A stretch of 64,000 nucleotides of DNA from Arthrobacter sp042667405 (GTDB lineage Bacteria > Actinomycetota > Actinomycetes > Actinomycetales > Micrococcaceae). Under the pieces are notes generated by a model. It was not told where the DNA came from. It saw only the letters and a program-made list of their open reading frames with translations, and searched no databases. Shown piece by piece: positions 47,876 to 57,708 of the stretch. Position 1 is the first letter of the stretch. Every line of letters starts with the position of its first letter. Position numbers and translations under genes: made by a program. The stretch spans positions 1 through 64,000 of the forward strand of contig NZ_JBHVAL010000011.1 in NCBI RefSeq assembly GCF_042667405.1, in the 5' to 3' direction.

Positions 47876-50383
47876 TCAGTTGCCCGCCCTTCCAGGGACC
47901 CATCCCAGCGGCGGCACCGTCTCACTGACGAGTACGCTGCGGAGCCGCTCAGCCAGGGCGGCCGACCTGCGGGCCGCGGCGGTACGTGAAGTGGCCTCGT
48001 ACGCGACGGCCGCCTTGGCGTAGCAAAGGGCGGCGTGGGCGAACAGCCGGTCGGCGGACAGCGAGCGCCCTGCCGCTTCCAGCGCCCTGGGCGAACCCTC
48101 CAACAAGACCCCCGCAAAAACCCGCAGGGCCGCCCCGCCAGTACCTTCGACGACGGTAGCCGCCGCTGCCAGGCGGCTCAGGATGGCACCATTGTCGACG
48201 GCGGTACTGCTTGCGTTGAGCGTCACGAGGGAGAGGGCCTCAGCCTGCAGCAACACGGCGCCCTGGACGTGGAACTGCCCTGCCAGCGCGGTCAGGTTCG
48301 TGGCTGTACCCGACGCTACGTCCCGTGCTGCTGAAATGTAGAGGGCGCTGAGCTGTGGCAGGAGGCCTACGGGCGTCGAGTCGGCTGAAGCCCCTTCTCC
48401 GGCGCGACTACTTCGTTCGGCCCAGGCCAGGGCCGAAACCGTGTTTCCGCACAGCGACTCGCAGTAGGCCAGCATGGCCTGGGCCAGAGACCGCACTGGC
48501 GGCAGGCCGGCGTCGTACAGTTCCGCCAGCACCGCTTCCAAAGTGAGGCGCGCAGCCCGCGCGAACCCCTGGCTGAGCTGAACATAGGCCCGCGCTATGT
48601 CGGAACACCCGGCCAAATGGCTGGGCACGTTGTAGGCGGAATATTCCAGGAGCGGGCCCACGGCGTTCCAGCCGAGGTTGTAGCGCAGGCAGATCACGTG
48701 TCGAAGAAGCACGCCTGCCCGAAACGTTTCCATGGACGGATCGTTGCCCACGGCGTTCATGGCCTGGGTGGAGCTCACAAGGGCCTCCGACGCCTCACCG
48801 GAAAGGAGCAGCCGTTCAGCCTGGCGTACGCTCCCAGCGATTCGCCGAGCCGGGTCGTCCGCCCCGTCCCCTGCAGGCACATCACCGTGCACCGCACCCA
48901 ACAGTTCCAAGGCCATCAGCCGGTGGCCGGCGTCGAGCTTCACCTCGTGCGGACCTGCGGCCGCCAGCTGGCGGAGGACCGGTGCTGCCTCGGCAATCCG
49001 GCCTTCGGCAATCAAAGCCCGCGCCCTGAGCATACGGGCTTCCTCCAGATGATCCGGCTCCTTGACCGCCGCGGCTGCCTTGATGACCAGTTCAGCGGTG
49101 GATGGGCGGTCCGCAACGGGCGCCGAGGCCAATAGAAGCTCGTCGGCAAGGTCCAGGCCGCAGTCCAGGGTCCAGGTCATCCACCGCAGCATACTCGGCG
49201 CCGTTTCACGGGTGAGCTCCGGTTCCTCGATTTGTTGGTGGAGGGCAAGGCTCCGGGACAGCGGGACTGCCAGCCTGGTGGCCTCGCCCCACAGCCATGA
49301 ACCCATGCGAACCATCGGCCGCCGGCCTGGCATCAGCCTGATACGCCCCTCCGACACAAGACTATCCACGGCCCTCTGTCCAAAATGGCGTTCGAGGACG
49401 TCGAGGGCCACCGGCTCGGCCAGAGCAGCCAGTTCCAGTGCGAGCCGCTCCTCCGAAGGCCGCGCTTCGTTGTCGATCAGGACATGCTCCACAACACCGG
49501 GCCAGTAGCAATGGGCGCGGGGGTCGATTGTCCAATAGCCTTGCCGGCGCACCAGAAACCCTGCCCGCCGCGCGTCCTCCACTGCCAGGCACAGGAGGGC
49601 CACATTGAACCCACTCATCGCAGCAAGAAGGCTGCTGGCCCGTCGCTGGACGTTTCCGCCAAGAAGGGACACGCACACGGCATGCGCTTCCTTCAGCGTG
49701 AATGGCGGAAGGAGGTACTGCTCCATGAAGCCGTCTTCCCAGAGTTGATACAGGTCCTGGGGCAACGGGCGCCGGCTGTCCGCGGTGGCTACGAGTTTGG
49801 CGCCGAAACCTGGGATGAGCTGAAGCAGCACCCCAAGGGACGCCGGGTCAACGAAGTGGATGTCATCGACCAAAAGGACCAGCTGGGGACGGGAGGACAG
49901 GTTGCGGCGTTTGCCCCGCCGCTGCAGGGCCGGTGCCGAGTACACGTATCTGGCCGGTCCCAGCGTGCTGGTGAGTTCACGAAGGACGTGGAGTCCCGGC
50001 AGCGGGCCGCCAATGGACAATGCAGCGGCGGTTGGCGCAGCACCGGGCCCGTGCGCTGCATCGGCGCTGGCCGCCGCAGCGAAGCTGGTTCCAGCCAGGT
50101 GGACCGAGGCGCCGGGAACCCCCGCTGCAAGGACGCCATACTGGGTGGCGTTCAGGTTGCCGGTGAAGGTGCGGACGTCCATGGTTTCGGGGAGCCCGGC
50201 CCTGAGCGAGAGCAGCAAGTGGCTTTTCCCGGACCCCTTCTCTCCTGCCAACACGATGCCGCTGGTGGAGGGTGAATGAACCGTTGAAAGTACCAGCTCC
50301 AGCAACTGTGCCCTGTCGGAAAGCTGCGGGGATCCCAGCGTGGCTGTGACGGTATCGTCGTCCAGCCAAGGGTCCGGCAGCAT
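47876..50383 (-). CDS. LAL/STAND-type ATPase without HTH domain
   Basis: An 835-residue protein closely paralleling the two upstream LuxR/LAL regulators. AAA-like ATPase with Walker A GEKGSGKSHLLL (near 46) and Walker B PQLVLLVDDIHFVD (near 176), a central helical region sharing TWTLDCGLDLADELLLASAP with the matching SWALDCGADVDDELLLRAAF of the next paralogue, and a TPR-like helical C-terminal half. It ends ...LRSVLVSETVPPLGWVPGRAGN exactly where the others begin their helix-turn-helix, and only 80 bp precede sufS, so the HTH is truly absent. Could act as a partner or modulator. Start ATG 50383 with GGAG; GTG 50389 is possible. Confidence 0.82.
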   Translation of the reverse strand: MLPDPWLDDDTVTATLGSPQLSDRAQLLELVLSTVHSPSTSGIVLAGEKGSGKSHLLLSLRAGLPETMDVRTFTGNLNATQYGVLAAGVPGASVHLAGTSFAAAASADAAHGPGAAPTAAALSIGGPLPGLHVLRELTSTLGPARYVYSAPALQRRGKRRNLSSRPQLVLLVDDIHFVDPASLGVLLQLIPGFGAKLVATADSRRPLPQDLYQLWEDGFMEQYLLPPFTLKEAHAVCVSLLGGNVQRRASSLLAAMSGFNVALLCLAVEDARRAGFLVRRQGYWTIDPRAHCYWPGVVEHVLIDNEARPSEERLALELAALAEPVALDVLERHFGQRAVDSLVSEGRIRLMPGRRPMVRMGSWLWGEATRLAVPLSRSLALHQQIEEPELTRETAPSMLRWMTWTLDCGLDLADELLLASAPVADRPSTAELVIKAAAAVKEPDHLEEARMLRARALIAEGRIAEAAPVLRQLAAAGPHEVKLDAGHRLMALELLGAVHGDVPAGDGADDPARRIAGSVRQAERLLLSGEASEALVSSTQAMNAVGNDPSMETFRAGVLLRHVICLRYNLGWNAVGPLLEYSAYNVPSHLAGCSDIARAYVQLSQGFARAARLTLEAVLAELYDAGLPPVRSLAQAMLAYCESLCGNTVSALAWAERSSRAGEGASADSTPVGLLPQLSALYISAARDVASGTATNLTALAGQFHVQGAVLLQAEALSLVTLNASSTAVDNGAILSRLAAAATVVEGTGGAALRVFAGVLLEGSPRALEAAGRSLSADRLFAHAALCYAKAAVAYEATSRTAAARRSAALAERLRSVLVSETVPPLGWVPGRAGN

Positions 50384-50850
50384 GCACACTCCAATTGCGG
50401 CAGTCCCATGTCCGGGAAGGTCTGTTTGCGCGAATCGCGGGTCCCTGGCTTAGAAGCCGGCGGCGGCTGGGGGGAGAGTCTCGGTCTCAGAAGACTCTGT
50501 CGCCGCCGGCTTCGTTCAGGGCCGGACCACCTTCCGGTGGCCGGGGCATCGGCTAAAGAGACCACCGATGCGATTGATGCGACTTTCGGAATCCCGGTGA
50601 TGCTTGGGGCTGAACCGTTCTTCCAAGATCAATATTGCCGGGGGTGGAAATGCCAAACACCAGTAATCGGTACTCGATTACTGGTGGGCATTTCGCCAGT
50701 CGATACTGTGTTGTACTCAGTACCCGGAGGGGGCACTACTTGGTTCCGACACGGAACACACGCCAATTACTCCAATGATTGGTTAAATCCTGCCGGATTT
50801 GGGCTCGAGGGGGCCGGGAGGCTTTGTGGGGTACTCAAGCGTGCACTGCG
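50384..50850. promoter_or_regulatory. 467-bp intergenic region with hairpin before the HTH-less ATPase gene
   Basis: Upstream of the ATPase start and downstream of the second LuxR stop. It contains a perfect 11-bp inverted repeat CACCAGTAATC (50658-50668) / GATTACTGGTG (50676-50686) with a 7-nt loop, plus nearby GTACTCAGTAC-like symmetry at 50713-50725. The stretch is AT-richer than its surroundings around 50620-50790, fitting a promoter. No gene accepted. The hairpin could be an operator for a dimeric regulator such as one of the LuxR proteins. Confidence 0.5.
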
Positions 50851-53508
50851 TCAGCGACGGACAGCAGCGCCAAGATCTTCACGACGACGGATGCCCAACT
50901 TCGCGTAGCTGCGGTACAAGTGGCCTTCCACGGTGCGGACCGAGACCATGAGCTTCTCCGCTATTTGGCGATCGGTGAGCCCCGAAACGGCCAGCGCAAC
51001 GATGTCTTGTTCCCGGCGGGTCAATGGTACCGAGTGGTCAGAGTCGTTGTGCGGATCGCGGACCGGGGAGTCGCCCATGCTCGCCTCGCTCACGTCCCGC
51101 ATGACGGCTGCCTGGCGGGCCTCGGGGCGTTTGCCTTCGGCGTCGAAGGTTGCTGCTGCCTTGTCGAACGCAGCGGCAGCCGGGCCCGGCATCCCTGCTG
51201 CGGACATGAGGTTTCCGGCGTTCACGAAACTTTGACCGGCGCCGCTGAGTTGGGCGGCGGCCAGCGACTGCCACCCTGCCGCCCAGGCTCCCGTCATCCG
51301 GGAGGCGGTTTCTTCGATGGATTCCGTGGCTCCGGCGTCCCCAAGCTCCGTCCTCAAGACCAGGTTTTGCAGGAGCAAGCCCGGCAACGCGTGCAGGCCC
51401 CCTGCTTCCGGCAGCTCCCGAAGCTTCTGCAGTCCGGATCCCTTGCCGAGAAGCTCATGGCCGGCCAGTGCGAAAAGGCCGGCGAGCGCCTCAACATAGC
51501 TGTTGCCCCTGCCCGGGACCTGTTCGCCCGCCAGCCGCTGGGCAAGCGAAGTGTTGCCGGACTTGGCTGCTGCGTAGAGCGCCAATGCGCACCCGAGGCT
51601 CCTGAGCAATTGGGGGTCCTTCACCCGGAGGGCCTCGACAGCCGGGGTGAGCAGTGCCATGGCCTGGTCCGTGCGGCCCTGCCGCAAAAGAGCCAGGCCT
51701 TTGAGTGTCTGGATGTCTCCCCCGAAGGTGATCAGCCCCATGGTCGAGCTCGCGGCGTACCGGTCAAGGGCGGCATCGGCTGCACTCCAGTCCCCCGCTT
51801 CCAGGGCTGCCAAGGCGTAACGGACCAGGACAAAATCGGCGAAATACAGCAAGTTGTCGCCGTATTCATCCAGCAGGACCAGTGCTTCGCGGCCGGCTTC
51901 GAGCGCAAGCCCGGGTTGCCCCTCGACAGTAAGGAGCTCGCACTGCATGGCCAGCAGGAAGACCCGATTCATGGCGCTGTCGGGTTCATCCGTCCGGAGC
52001 TCTTCGGCGAAGGAATCCAGCCCGTCCCGCAGTTCGCTGTAACGGCCCTCGTGGGCCAGCGCGGCCAACTCCAAAGTCCAGGCGTGCCGTTTGACCTGCA
52101 TGGCCGTGGCGTCAGAGGGGCCGGTCCCATCGGTCAGCGATTTGGCTGCGGCCCGCGCGTCGGAGGCTATGTCCGACGCCGAATCCCCCCTCGCCGAGCG
52201 AGCGGCCGCCCACAACAAGCCTGCTCCCGTCGGTCCCATGGGATCAGCCTCAAGGAACCCGTTGCGCTCCCCCAGCAGACGCACGGCACTGTTGTAGTCG
52301 CCGTCGTTATAGCTGACCATTGCCATCACCGCGCGGGCGCGCGGTGACAGCTCCTCGGAGCGGACCTTCCCGGCAGCTGCAAGCGCCAGCGGATTCTGCA
52401 GGAGCTTAACGGCCAGGAACGCGGCGCGCAGGAGCAATTCGTCGTCGACGTCGGCACCGCAGTCCAGCGCCCAGCTCACCGTCCGCAACAGCCCCTCAGC
52501 GGTAGTGGGTTCCGAGGCAAGATGTTTCACTATCCGTTGCCGGATCTGGAGGCTGCGGGCGGGCGACACAATCTGGCGGAGTGCCTCGCTGTACATGGGG
52601 TGCCACATCTTGAGCGGGCTGCCGGCGCCGTTCGTGGGGACGACAAGCCTGTTGTCCATCAAGGACCGTACGGTGTCCCTGCCCACCTCCGCGTCCAACA
52701 AGGCGGCCGGGACGGGCTCGGACAAGGCAATGACGAACATCGCCTCCCGTTCAGCCTCGCTGGTCCGCAGGACCCTGTTCCTGACAACTTCAGCCAGGTT
52801 TTCGCCCCTTCCGGAAGGCCCGCGCGTCAATAGCCAAACGCCGTTTCGCCGAACCAGGTTGCCCTCGGCCCGCGAGTCGTCAAGCAGGCATCGCAGCAGC
52901 AGCGGGTTGCCTTCGGACAGGGCGTGCAGGACGTCCGCCGCACTGGGCATGACCGTTCCACCCAGGGTTTTCTCGACCAGCTCGGTGGCTGTCTCCTTGT
53001 CCAGGGGGTGAAGCTCCAGGCGCTCGGCGAGGCCGTCGTACCAGAGTTGAAGCAGGGCCGCCGGCAGACCGGGCCTGGGCCTGCTGGTGGCAACCAGCCG
53101 AGCCCAGCCTGCCGTGACGAGTTCGGCCAGGATCTGCGTGCTGCCTTCATCGAGGTCGTGCGCGTCATCGACCACGAGCAAAAGGCGCGCCCCTTCGCCG
53201 CCGCGGCGCTTCTCGAACTGTGACCAGAACTCGCGCAGGATGGCCACCGGAGAAGTGGCCTGCTCCACGGGCAGGTCCAACAAATACGGTGCCAGGACTC
53301 CAAAGGGCACGGCGGACAGCGCCGGGCTTCCGTGGATCCGCATCACCACCATTTCCGAGGCCAGGCGGGCTGCGATCTCGTCCGAAAACGCAGTCTTGCC
53401 GATGCCGGCGTCCGCCACGACCAGCACGGCCCCGGCACCTTCCTGACGCAATATCTCCAAGGCCAGCTCCAGATCGGTGTCCCGGCCCACAAGGTACTCA
53501 GCCAGCAT
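50851..53508 (-). CDS. LuxR-family (LAL) transcriptional regulator with ATPase
   Basis: An 885-residue LAL-type regulator. The N-terminal STAND-like ATPase has Walker A VVADAGIGKTAF (near 38) and Walker B ARLLLVVDDAHDLDEGS (near 110), followed by helical repeats and a C-terminal LuxR HTH (VPLTRREQDIVALAVSGLTDRQIAEKL, SVRTVEGHLYRSYAKLGIRRREDLG, last ~60 residues). Probably a signal- or nucleotide-controlled activator; ligand unknown. ATG 53508. The gene follows 41 bp after its paralogue at 53550 on the same strand. Compared with MalT-class proteins it is of normal length. Confidence 0.88.
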   Translation of the reverse strand: MLAEYLVGRDTDLELALEILRQEGAGAVLVVADAGIGKTAFSDEIAARLASEMVVMRIHGSPALSAVPFGVLAPYLLDLPVEQATSPVAILREFWSQFEKRRGGEGARLLLVVDDAHDLDEGSTQILAELVTAGWARLVATSRPRPGLPAALLQLWYDGLAERLELHPLDKETATELVEKTLGGTVMPSAADVLHALSEGNPLLLRCLLDDSRAEGNLVRRNGVWLLTRGPSGRGENLAEVVRNRVLRTSEAEREAMFVIALSEPVPAALLDAEVGRDTVRSLMDNRLVVPTNGAGSPLKMWHPMYSEALRQIVSPARSLQIRQRIVKHLASEPTTAEGLLRTVSWALDCGADVDDELLLRAAFLAVKLLQNPLALAAAGKVRSEELSPRARAVMAMVSYNDGDYNSAVRLLGERNGFLEADPMGPTGAGLLWAAARSARGDSASDIASDARAAAKSLTDGTGPSDATAMQVKRHAWTLELAALAHEGRYSELRDGLDSFAEELRTDEPDSAMNRVFLLAMQCELLTVEGQPGLALEAGREALVLLDEYGDNLLYFADFVLVRYALAALEAGDWSAADAALDRYAASSTMGLITFGGDIQTLKGLALLRQGRTDQAMALLTPAVEALRVKDPQLLRSLGCALALYAAAKSGNTSLAQRLAGEQVPGRGNSYVEALAGLFALAGHELLGKGSGLQKLRELPEAGGLHALPGLLLQNLVLRTELGDAGATESIEETASRMTGAWAAGWQSLAAAQLSGAGQSFVNAGNLMSAAGMPGPAAAAFDKAAATFDAEGKRPEARQAAVMRDVSEASMGDSPVRDPHNDSDHSVPLTRREQDIVALAVSGLTDRQIAEKLMVSVRTVEGHLYRSYAKLGIRRREDLGAAVRR

Positions 53509-53549
53509 GGGCAGCCCGCACGAAGAATGTGGATGCCGCCCGCCCTACC

Positions 53550-56288
53550 TCACAGGAGCCCATTAAGCTCGCCCCGAGACGACACACCGAGCTTGGTGAA
53601 CACTTGGTATAAATGGCCTTCTACAGTTCGCACAGACACCCCAATATCCATCGCGATTTCGCGGTTGCTGACACCCTTTCCGGCGAGTTTAGCAATTTGG
53701 CGTTCCCGATCGGTCAATACCGGCGCGTCGGACCTTGGCTGGATGGGAAGCGCGGAGACTGAATGCTCCAGACGCTCCAACCTCAACTGGGCCGTCCGCG
53801 CCGTCGTGGTCTCCCCGGCATCCCGGGCGAAGTCCAACGCCATGGCCACACAACGCGCCTCCACCACCAGCAGATCAAGGGACGCGGCGGCATCGGCGGC
53901 TTCCAACAAGCTGCGGGAACTCTTGTTCAGGGAGCCGCGGGCGAGGTCACCGGAGATCTTTGCCAGCGGCCCCTGGCGGCGGCCCGCAATTTCCTCGAGC
54001 AGCCGGTACTCCTCGTCAGTGCCCTCAACGGTGGCCCCGAAAAGACAGATGCCCGCCGTCGTGTAACGCTGCTGGGCGATGTCGTCGCGGACACGCTCAA
54101 GCAGCCGCTCCTTCACGTCGGGGTCACCCATCCACCTGCCTGCCATCTCGGCGCAAAACACCGCAACGGATTCAGAGAAGTACATCCCCGCTCCCCTGCA
54201 GGTCCTGTACAGGTCCAGGTAGCGGCCGGCCTCAACAAAGTTGCCCAGCTGGGCATACGCGAAGGCAGTGGCGGCATAAGCCACTTTGTTCATGTTCATT
54301 GCGGGCCGGAGCTCCAACTGGGCAACCGCGGAGCGCAGCGGTTCGATGGCGCTGGCCGGTTTGCCTGCATAGGCATAGGCAAGGCCGACGCCCAACTCGG
54401 TAAGCGCTCCCCGGTACTGGAGGCGGGAGGGCCTTGAAGGAGTACGCCTCATCAATTCGATGCACTTGCGCCATTGGCCGGACAAGAGAAGAACCAGGAA
54501 AGCGTGCTTCGCGAATGCCTCTTCCAGCTGGGCCGGCCTGTCCGTGTCTGCCAAATGCCGTGAAACGCTTCGGGCGAGCTGTTGTGCCTCCATCTCCCGG
54601 CCCAGGATGCAGCGGGCTTCGATCAGGAAGAAGGACGAGCGAAGCCAGTGCTCACGGTCCTCCGCGAAGTCCTTCGCCAGTTCCTTCTCGAGGTCCTCAA
54701 CCATGGACGCGTACTCGCCCATGAATGTCTTGTACTCGAAGTTGCACAGCTGCAGCCGGTTCCGGGCCTTGATCACTGTTGCCGATGGATAGTCGGAAGC
54801 CATCGCCTCAAGCCTTTCGAAGGCCTCCGCCAGGACACTTGGAACCATGGCGGACCGGCCGTCAATCCAGGTCATGGCCTGGCATTGTGCAGCTGTGACC
54901 TCCGCGAACTCCAGCGGGTCCAGTCCGGCGAGGTGCGCCTCGGAAATTTCGTCCAGCGCCTGGGCGGCATGCAACGGCAGGTCCAGCATGAGGTACGCGG
55001 CGGCTTTGAGCCGCTGGCCGCGCACCCATTCGACGTCGTTGGGACTCAATGAGACGGTGCATTGGATGGCGAAATTGGGATCGTAATCGTCCAAAGCAGC
55101 GACTCCGGCGGCAAGGGCCAAAGCCGGCGACGGCTGCGGCTCGTCCTCGCAGGCGTGCATCCAGGCTGCATAACTCAACAGGTCCCGGGGAGCCAGGCCA
55201 CTGGGCTCCGGCTCTTCGGAACCGTGCAGCATCACCCGGAGTTCCCTCATGCGGCGCGTACTCAGCCAGCCGCGCACTACCTCGCCAACGTACGGGTCCC
55301 GGAGGGAAACCCAGTGTTCGCCCTCCCGCTCGACTGTGAGCAGGCCGGATTCCTCCATCTCCACCAGGACCTGTGGCCCGAAGATGGCTGCGAGAGCTAC
55401 CAGGGTGGCGCGCTGCGCGCAGGCCAGAACTTCCACCACTGTCCTGTTGGCCTGCGGTTCGCGCGCCAGTCTGGACCGAACGAAGTCCTCCACCACCGTG
55501 GCGCCCTCGAGTGTGATCCGGTCGCGGAGGGTCCACACGGAGTCGTTAAGGACCAGATTGCCCCTGTGGCGCTGCTCCTCCAGGAGCGCGTGCAGCAGCA
55601 TCGGATTTCCGCCAACGGCCGCATGCAAGGAGCCCGCCAGGGTTGTTGAGACATAGTGGCCCAGGACTGAGCCCAGCACCTGCTTGGTTTGTTCCTCGCT
55701 GAGCGTGTTCAGGTGCACCTCGCCCAGTTCACCGTCCAAGACCATCCGGTGGAAATCTGCTGGAAGATCACTGGCGCGCTGGACCGTAGCCACCACCTTG
55801 GCCGTACCCGTGGCCATCAGGTTCAGCAAGACACCGGTGCTCATGGGATCCATGCCGCCGGCGTTGTCCAGAATGAAGACGGTTTCCCGCCCCGCAGCTT
55901 CGGTCCTGATCAGGCTGGTTACGGCATGGAGGATGCCCGTGGGGGAACCAACAGCTTCCGAGGGCAAGCGGGCCAACAGGAACCCGAGGCAACCGTATGG
56001 GGTTTGGCCGTTGGCTACCGTATTGCGGAGCTGCAGGCTGTGGACCTTGGGACCGAGGGATGACACCACTGCACGCGCCAGGCCTGATTTGCCGATCCCA
56101 CGCTCGCCCGTGAGGATCACCCCATAAGACTCCGGCGAGTCAAGATACTTGACGGCCTTGGATAGATCATGGCTCCGGGCCAGCAGTGACCAGGTCTGGC
56201 GGTCACTTGGTCCGCCCACGAGATCGGGAGCCGCAGCCCTCGCTGCGCCTCCACCGCTCCTGTTTAGCAACTCCGCCGACATCTGCAT
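53550..56288 (-). CDS. LuxR-family (LAL) transcriptional regulator with ATPase
   Basis: A 912-residue LAL regulator, first of three tandem paralogues. Walker A LTGERGIGKSGLARAV (near 60), a divergent Walker B (VFILDNAGGMD, near 140, DN in place of DD), long helical/TPR-like centre, and a C-terminal HTH (VLTDRERQIAKLAGKGVSNREIAMDIGVSVRTVEGH, LYQVFTKLGVSSRGEL). ATG 56288; a second ATG at 56282 is in frame. It heads a likely transcript toward the other two and sufS. The loss of the second acidic residue in Walker B may weaken ATP hydrolysis. Confidence 0.86.
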   Translation of the reverse strand: MQMSAELLNRSGGGAARAAAPDLVGGPSDRQTWSLLARSHDLSKAVKYLDSPESYGVILTGERGIGKSGLARAVVSSLGPKVHSLQLRNTVANGQTPYGCLGFLLARLPSEAVGSPTGILHAVTSLIRTEAAGRETVFILDNAGGMDPMSTGVLLNLMATGTAKVVATVQRASDLPADFHRMVLDGELGEVHLNTLSEEQTKQVLGSVLGHYVSTTLAGSLHAAVGGNPMLLHALLEEQRHRGNLVLNDSVWTLRDRITLEGATVVEDFVRSRLAREPQANRTVVEVLACAQRATLVALAAIFGPQVLVEMEESGLLTVEREGEHWVSLRDPYVGEVVRGWLSTRRMRELRVMLHGSEEPEPSGLAPRDLLSYAAWMHACEDEPQPSPALALAAGVAALDDYDPNFAIQCTVSLSPNDVEWVRGQRLKAAAYLMLDLPLHAAQALDEISEAHLAGLDPLEFAEVTAAQCQAMTWIDGRSAMVPSVLAEAFERLEAMASDYPSATVIKARNRLQLCNFEYKTFMGEYASMVEDLEKELAKDFAEDREHWLRSSFFLIEARCILGREMEAQQLARSVSRHLADTDRPAQLEEAFAKHAFLVLLLSGQWRKCIELMRRTPSRPSRLQYRGALTELGVGLAYAYAGKPASAIEPLRSAVAQLELRPAMNMNKVAYAATAFAYAQLGNFVEAGRYLDLYRTCRGAGMYFSESVAVFCAEMAGRWMGDPDVKERLLERVRDDIAQQRYTTAGICLFGATVEGTDEEYRLLEEIAGRRQGPLAKISGDLARGSLNKSSRSLLEAADAAASLDLLVVEARCVAMALDFARDAGETTTARTAQLRLERLEHSVSALPIQPRSDAPVLTDRERQIAKLAGKGVSNREIAMDIGVSVRTVEGHLYQVFTKLGVSSRGELNGLL

Positions 56289-56424
56289 CCTTAGCTAACA
56301 CAATCGCGATAGTCCCCCACCGCTCATCTGCGTACCATGCACACTACCTGCGGGCGCCGACAGTTTGTAGGCCTAAAGCTCGTCGAAGCAGTCAGTCTTT
56401 CATCAGGCTTTACTCAAGATTTGC

Positions 56425-57009
56425 TCAAGCTTTGGCGGGGTGGTGTTTCTGTTGGGCGGCCAGCAGGCCTTCGGCGATCAGAAGTTCCACCGCGTCGGCG
56501 GCCTCGTCCAGGAGGAAAGGGAGTTCTTTCTTCTCCGCAGTGGCGAAGTCCCGGAGCACGTAGTCTGCGGTATCCATGCGTCCCGGGGGCCTCCCGACGC
56601 CTACCCGGACCCGCAAATAGTCCTTGGTTGCCAATGCTTTGGAGATGTCGCGGAGGCCGTTGTGGCCACCCTCGCCGCCGCCGATTTTTAGCTTGACCGT
56701 GTTAAAAGGGATGTCGATCTCATCATGGACGGCAATCACATGATCGGCGGCAATGTCGAAGAACTTGCACAGCCCTGCCACAGGACCGCCGGAGACGTTC
56801 ATGTAGGTCATCGGTTTGGCGAGCACCACGCGCGGGCCGCCAAGACCGAGGCGGCCTTCCACTACCTGGGCACGCGTTTTGTGGACCTTGAATTTCCCAC
56901 CCATGCGGGAGGCCAGTTCATCCAGCACCATCTGGCCCACATTGTGCCTGTTGTTGCTGTACTCACTGCCGGGGTTGCCGAGGCCGACAATCAGCCAGGT
57001 GTCAGTCAT
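56425..57009 (-). CDS. pth: Peptidyl-tRNA hydrolase
   Basis: A 194-residue single-domain enzyme that frees tRNA from stalled peptidyl-tRNA. Conserved positions: VGLGNPGSEYSNNRHNVGQMVLDEL (catalytic His near 22, Asn near 11), KPMTYMNVSGGPV (near 65), HDEIDIPFNTVKLKIGGGEGGHNGLRDI (near 95-125) and LRVRVGVGRP. Normal length; ATG 57009. Gene order pth-rplY-prs-glmU is as in mycobacteria. Confidence 0.96.
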   Translation of the reverse strand: MTDTWLIVGLGNPGSEYSNNRHNVGQMVLDELASRMGGKFKVHKTRAQVVEGRLGLGGPRVVLAKPMTYMNVSGGPVAGLCKFFDIAADHVIAVHDEIDIPFNTVKLKIGGGEGGHNGLRDISKALATKDYLRVRVGVGRPPGRMDTADYVLRDFATAEKKELPFLLDEAADAVELLIAEGLLAAQQKHHPAKA

Positions 57010-57068
57010 GGTCTCATCCTAGGAAACGTTGTGCGACGCAGCGACGATAGGGGCGTCATGGAAAAGGA

Positions 57069-57100
57069 AAGTGGCCGGACCCCAAGGGACCCGGCCACTT
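57069..57100 (-). terminator. rplY terminator
   Basis: AAGTGGCCGG (57069-57078) / CCGGCCACTT (57091-57100), 10-bp stem with a further CCC/GGG inside. On the minus strand the stem is followed by TTTCCTTTTCC, so it ends transcription leaving rplY (stop at 57130). Confidence 0.75.
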
Positions 57101-57129
57101 CAAAGGCATCAGCCTCAAGCAGTCAGAGA

Positions 57130-57708
57130 CTACTCGGCAGCTGCTTCCCCGGACTCCTCGGCTTCTTCAGCTGCGGCTTCCTCGGCAACGCGGACAACCA
57201 GGGTCTCGGCGTCGGCGAGCAGGGTGGAACCCTTCGGCAGGACGAGGTCCGAAGCGTGGACGTTCTCGCCGGCCTTACGGCCTTCGATGTCAACCTCGAC
57301 GGCGGTGGGAACGTGGGTTGCCTCGGCCTCCAGGGAGATGGTGGTGGCTTCGAGGGTCGCGACAGCGCCCGGAGCAACTTCGCCGCTTACGTGGATTGCA
57401 ACGTCAACGGTTACCTTTTCGCCGGCCTTGACGGTCTGGAGGTCAACGTGCTCGATGATCTGCTTTACCGGATCGCGCTGGATGTCCTTGACCAGCGTCA
57501 GGTGCTGCTCGCCGTCGACGTCGATTGCCAGGAGTGCGTTCGAAACGCGGACAGCCAACGTGGTGGCCTTGGCAGGCAGGTTGACGTGCAGCGGCTCTGC
57601 GCCGTGGCCGTAGATGACAGCCGGGATCTGGCCGGCCATGCGTGCACGGCGGGCGTAGCCCTTGCCGAATTCGGTGCGCAGTTCTGCGGTGAGCTTCTGC
57701 TCAGACAT
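57130..57708 (-). CDS. rplY: 50S ribosomal protein L25/general stress protein Ctc
   Basis: A 192-residue bL25 protein of the long CTC type. The N-terminal L25 domain (KLTAELRTEFGKGYARRARMAGQIPAVIYGHG) binds 5S rRNA, and the C-terminal TL5-like domain runs VEHVDLQTVKAGEKVTVDVA ... GSTLLADAETLVVRV, with an acidic tail (EEAAAEEAEESGEAAAE). ATG 57708 follows AAGGAG; the ORF upstream of it is not coding. Confidence 0.95.
   Translation of the reverse strand: MSEQKLTAELRTEFGKGYARRARMAGQIPAVIYGHGAEPLHVNLPAKATTLAVRVSNALLAIDVDGEQHLTLVKDIQRDPVKQIIEHVDLQTVKAGEKVTVDVAIHVSGEVAPGAVATLEATTISLEAEATHVPTAVEVDIEGRKAGENVHASDLVLPKGSTLLADAETLVVRVAEEAAAEEAEESGEAAAE

Noticed and set aside
47796..50383. HTH-less LAL protein as a frameshift product
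   Set aside because: Only 80 bp remain before sufS; none of the frames there encodes an HTH, so the domain is absent, not displaced.
50408..50908. 166-residue plus-strand ORF in the LAL intergenic region
   Set aside because: Runs into the antisense of the second LuxR gene; composition is not protein-like and no ribosome site is present.
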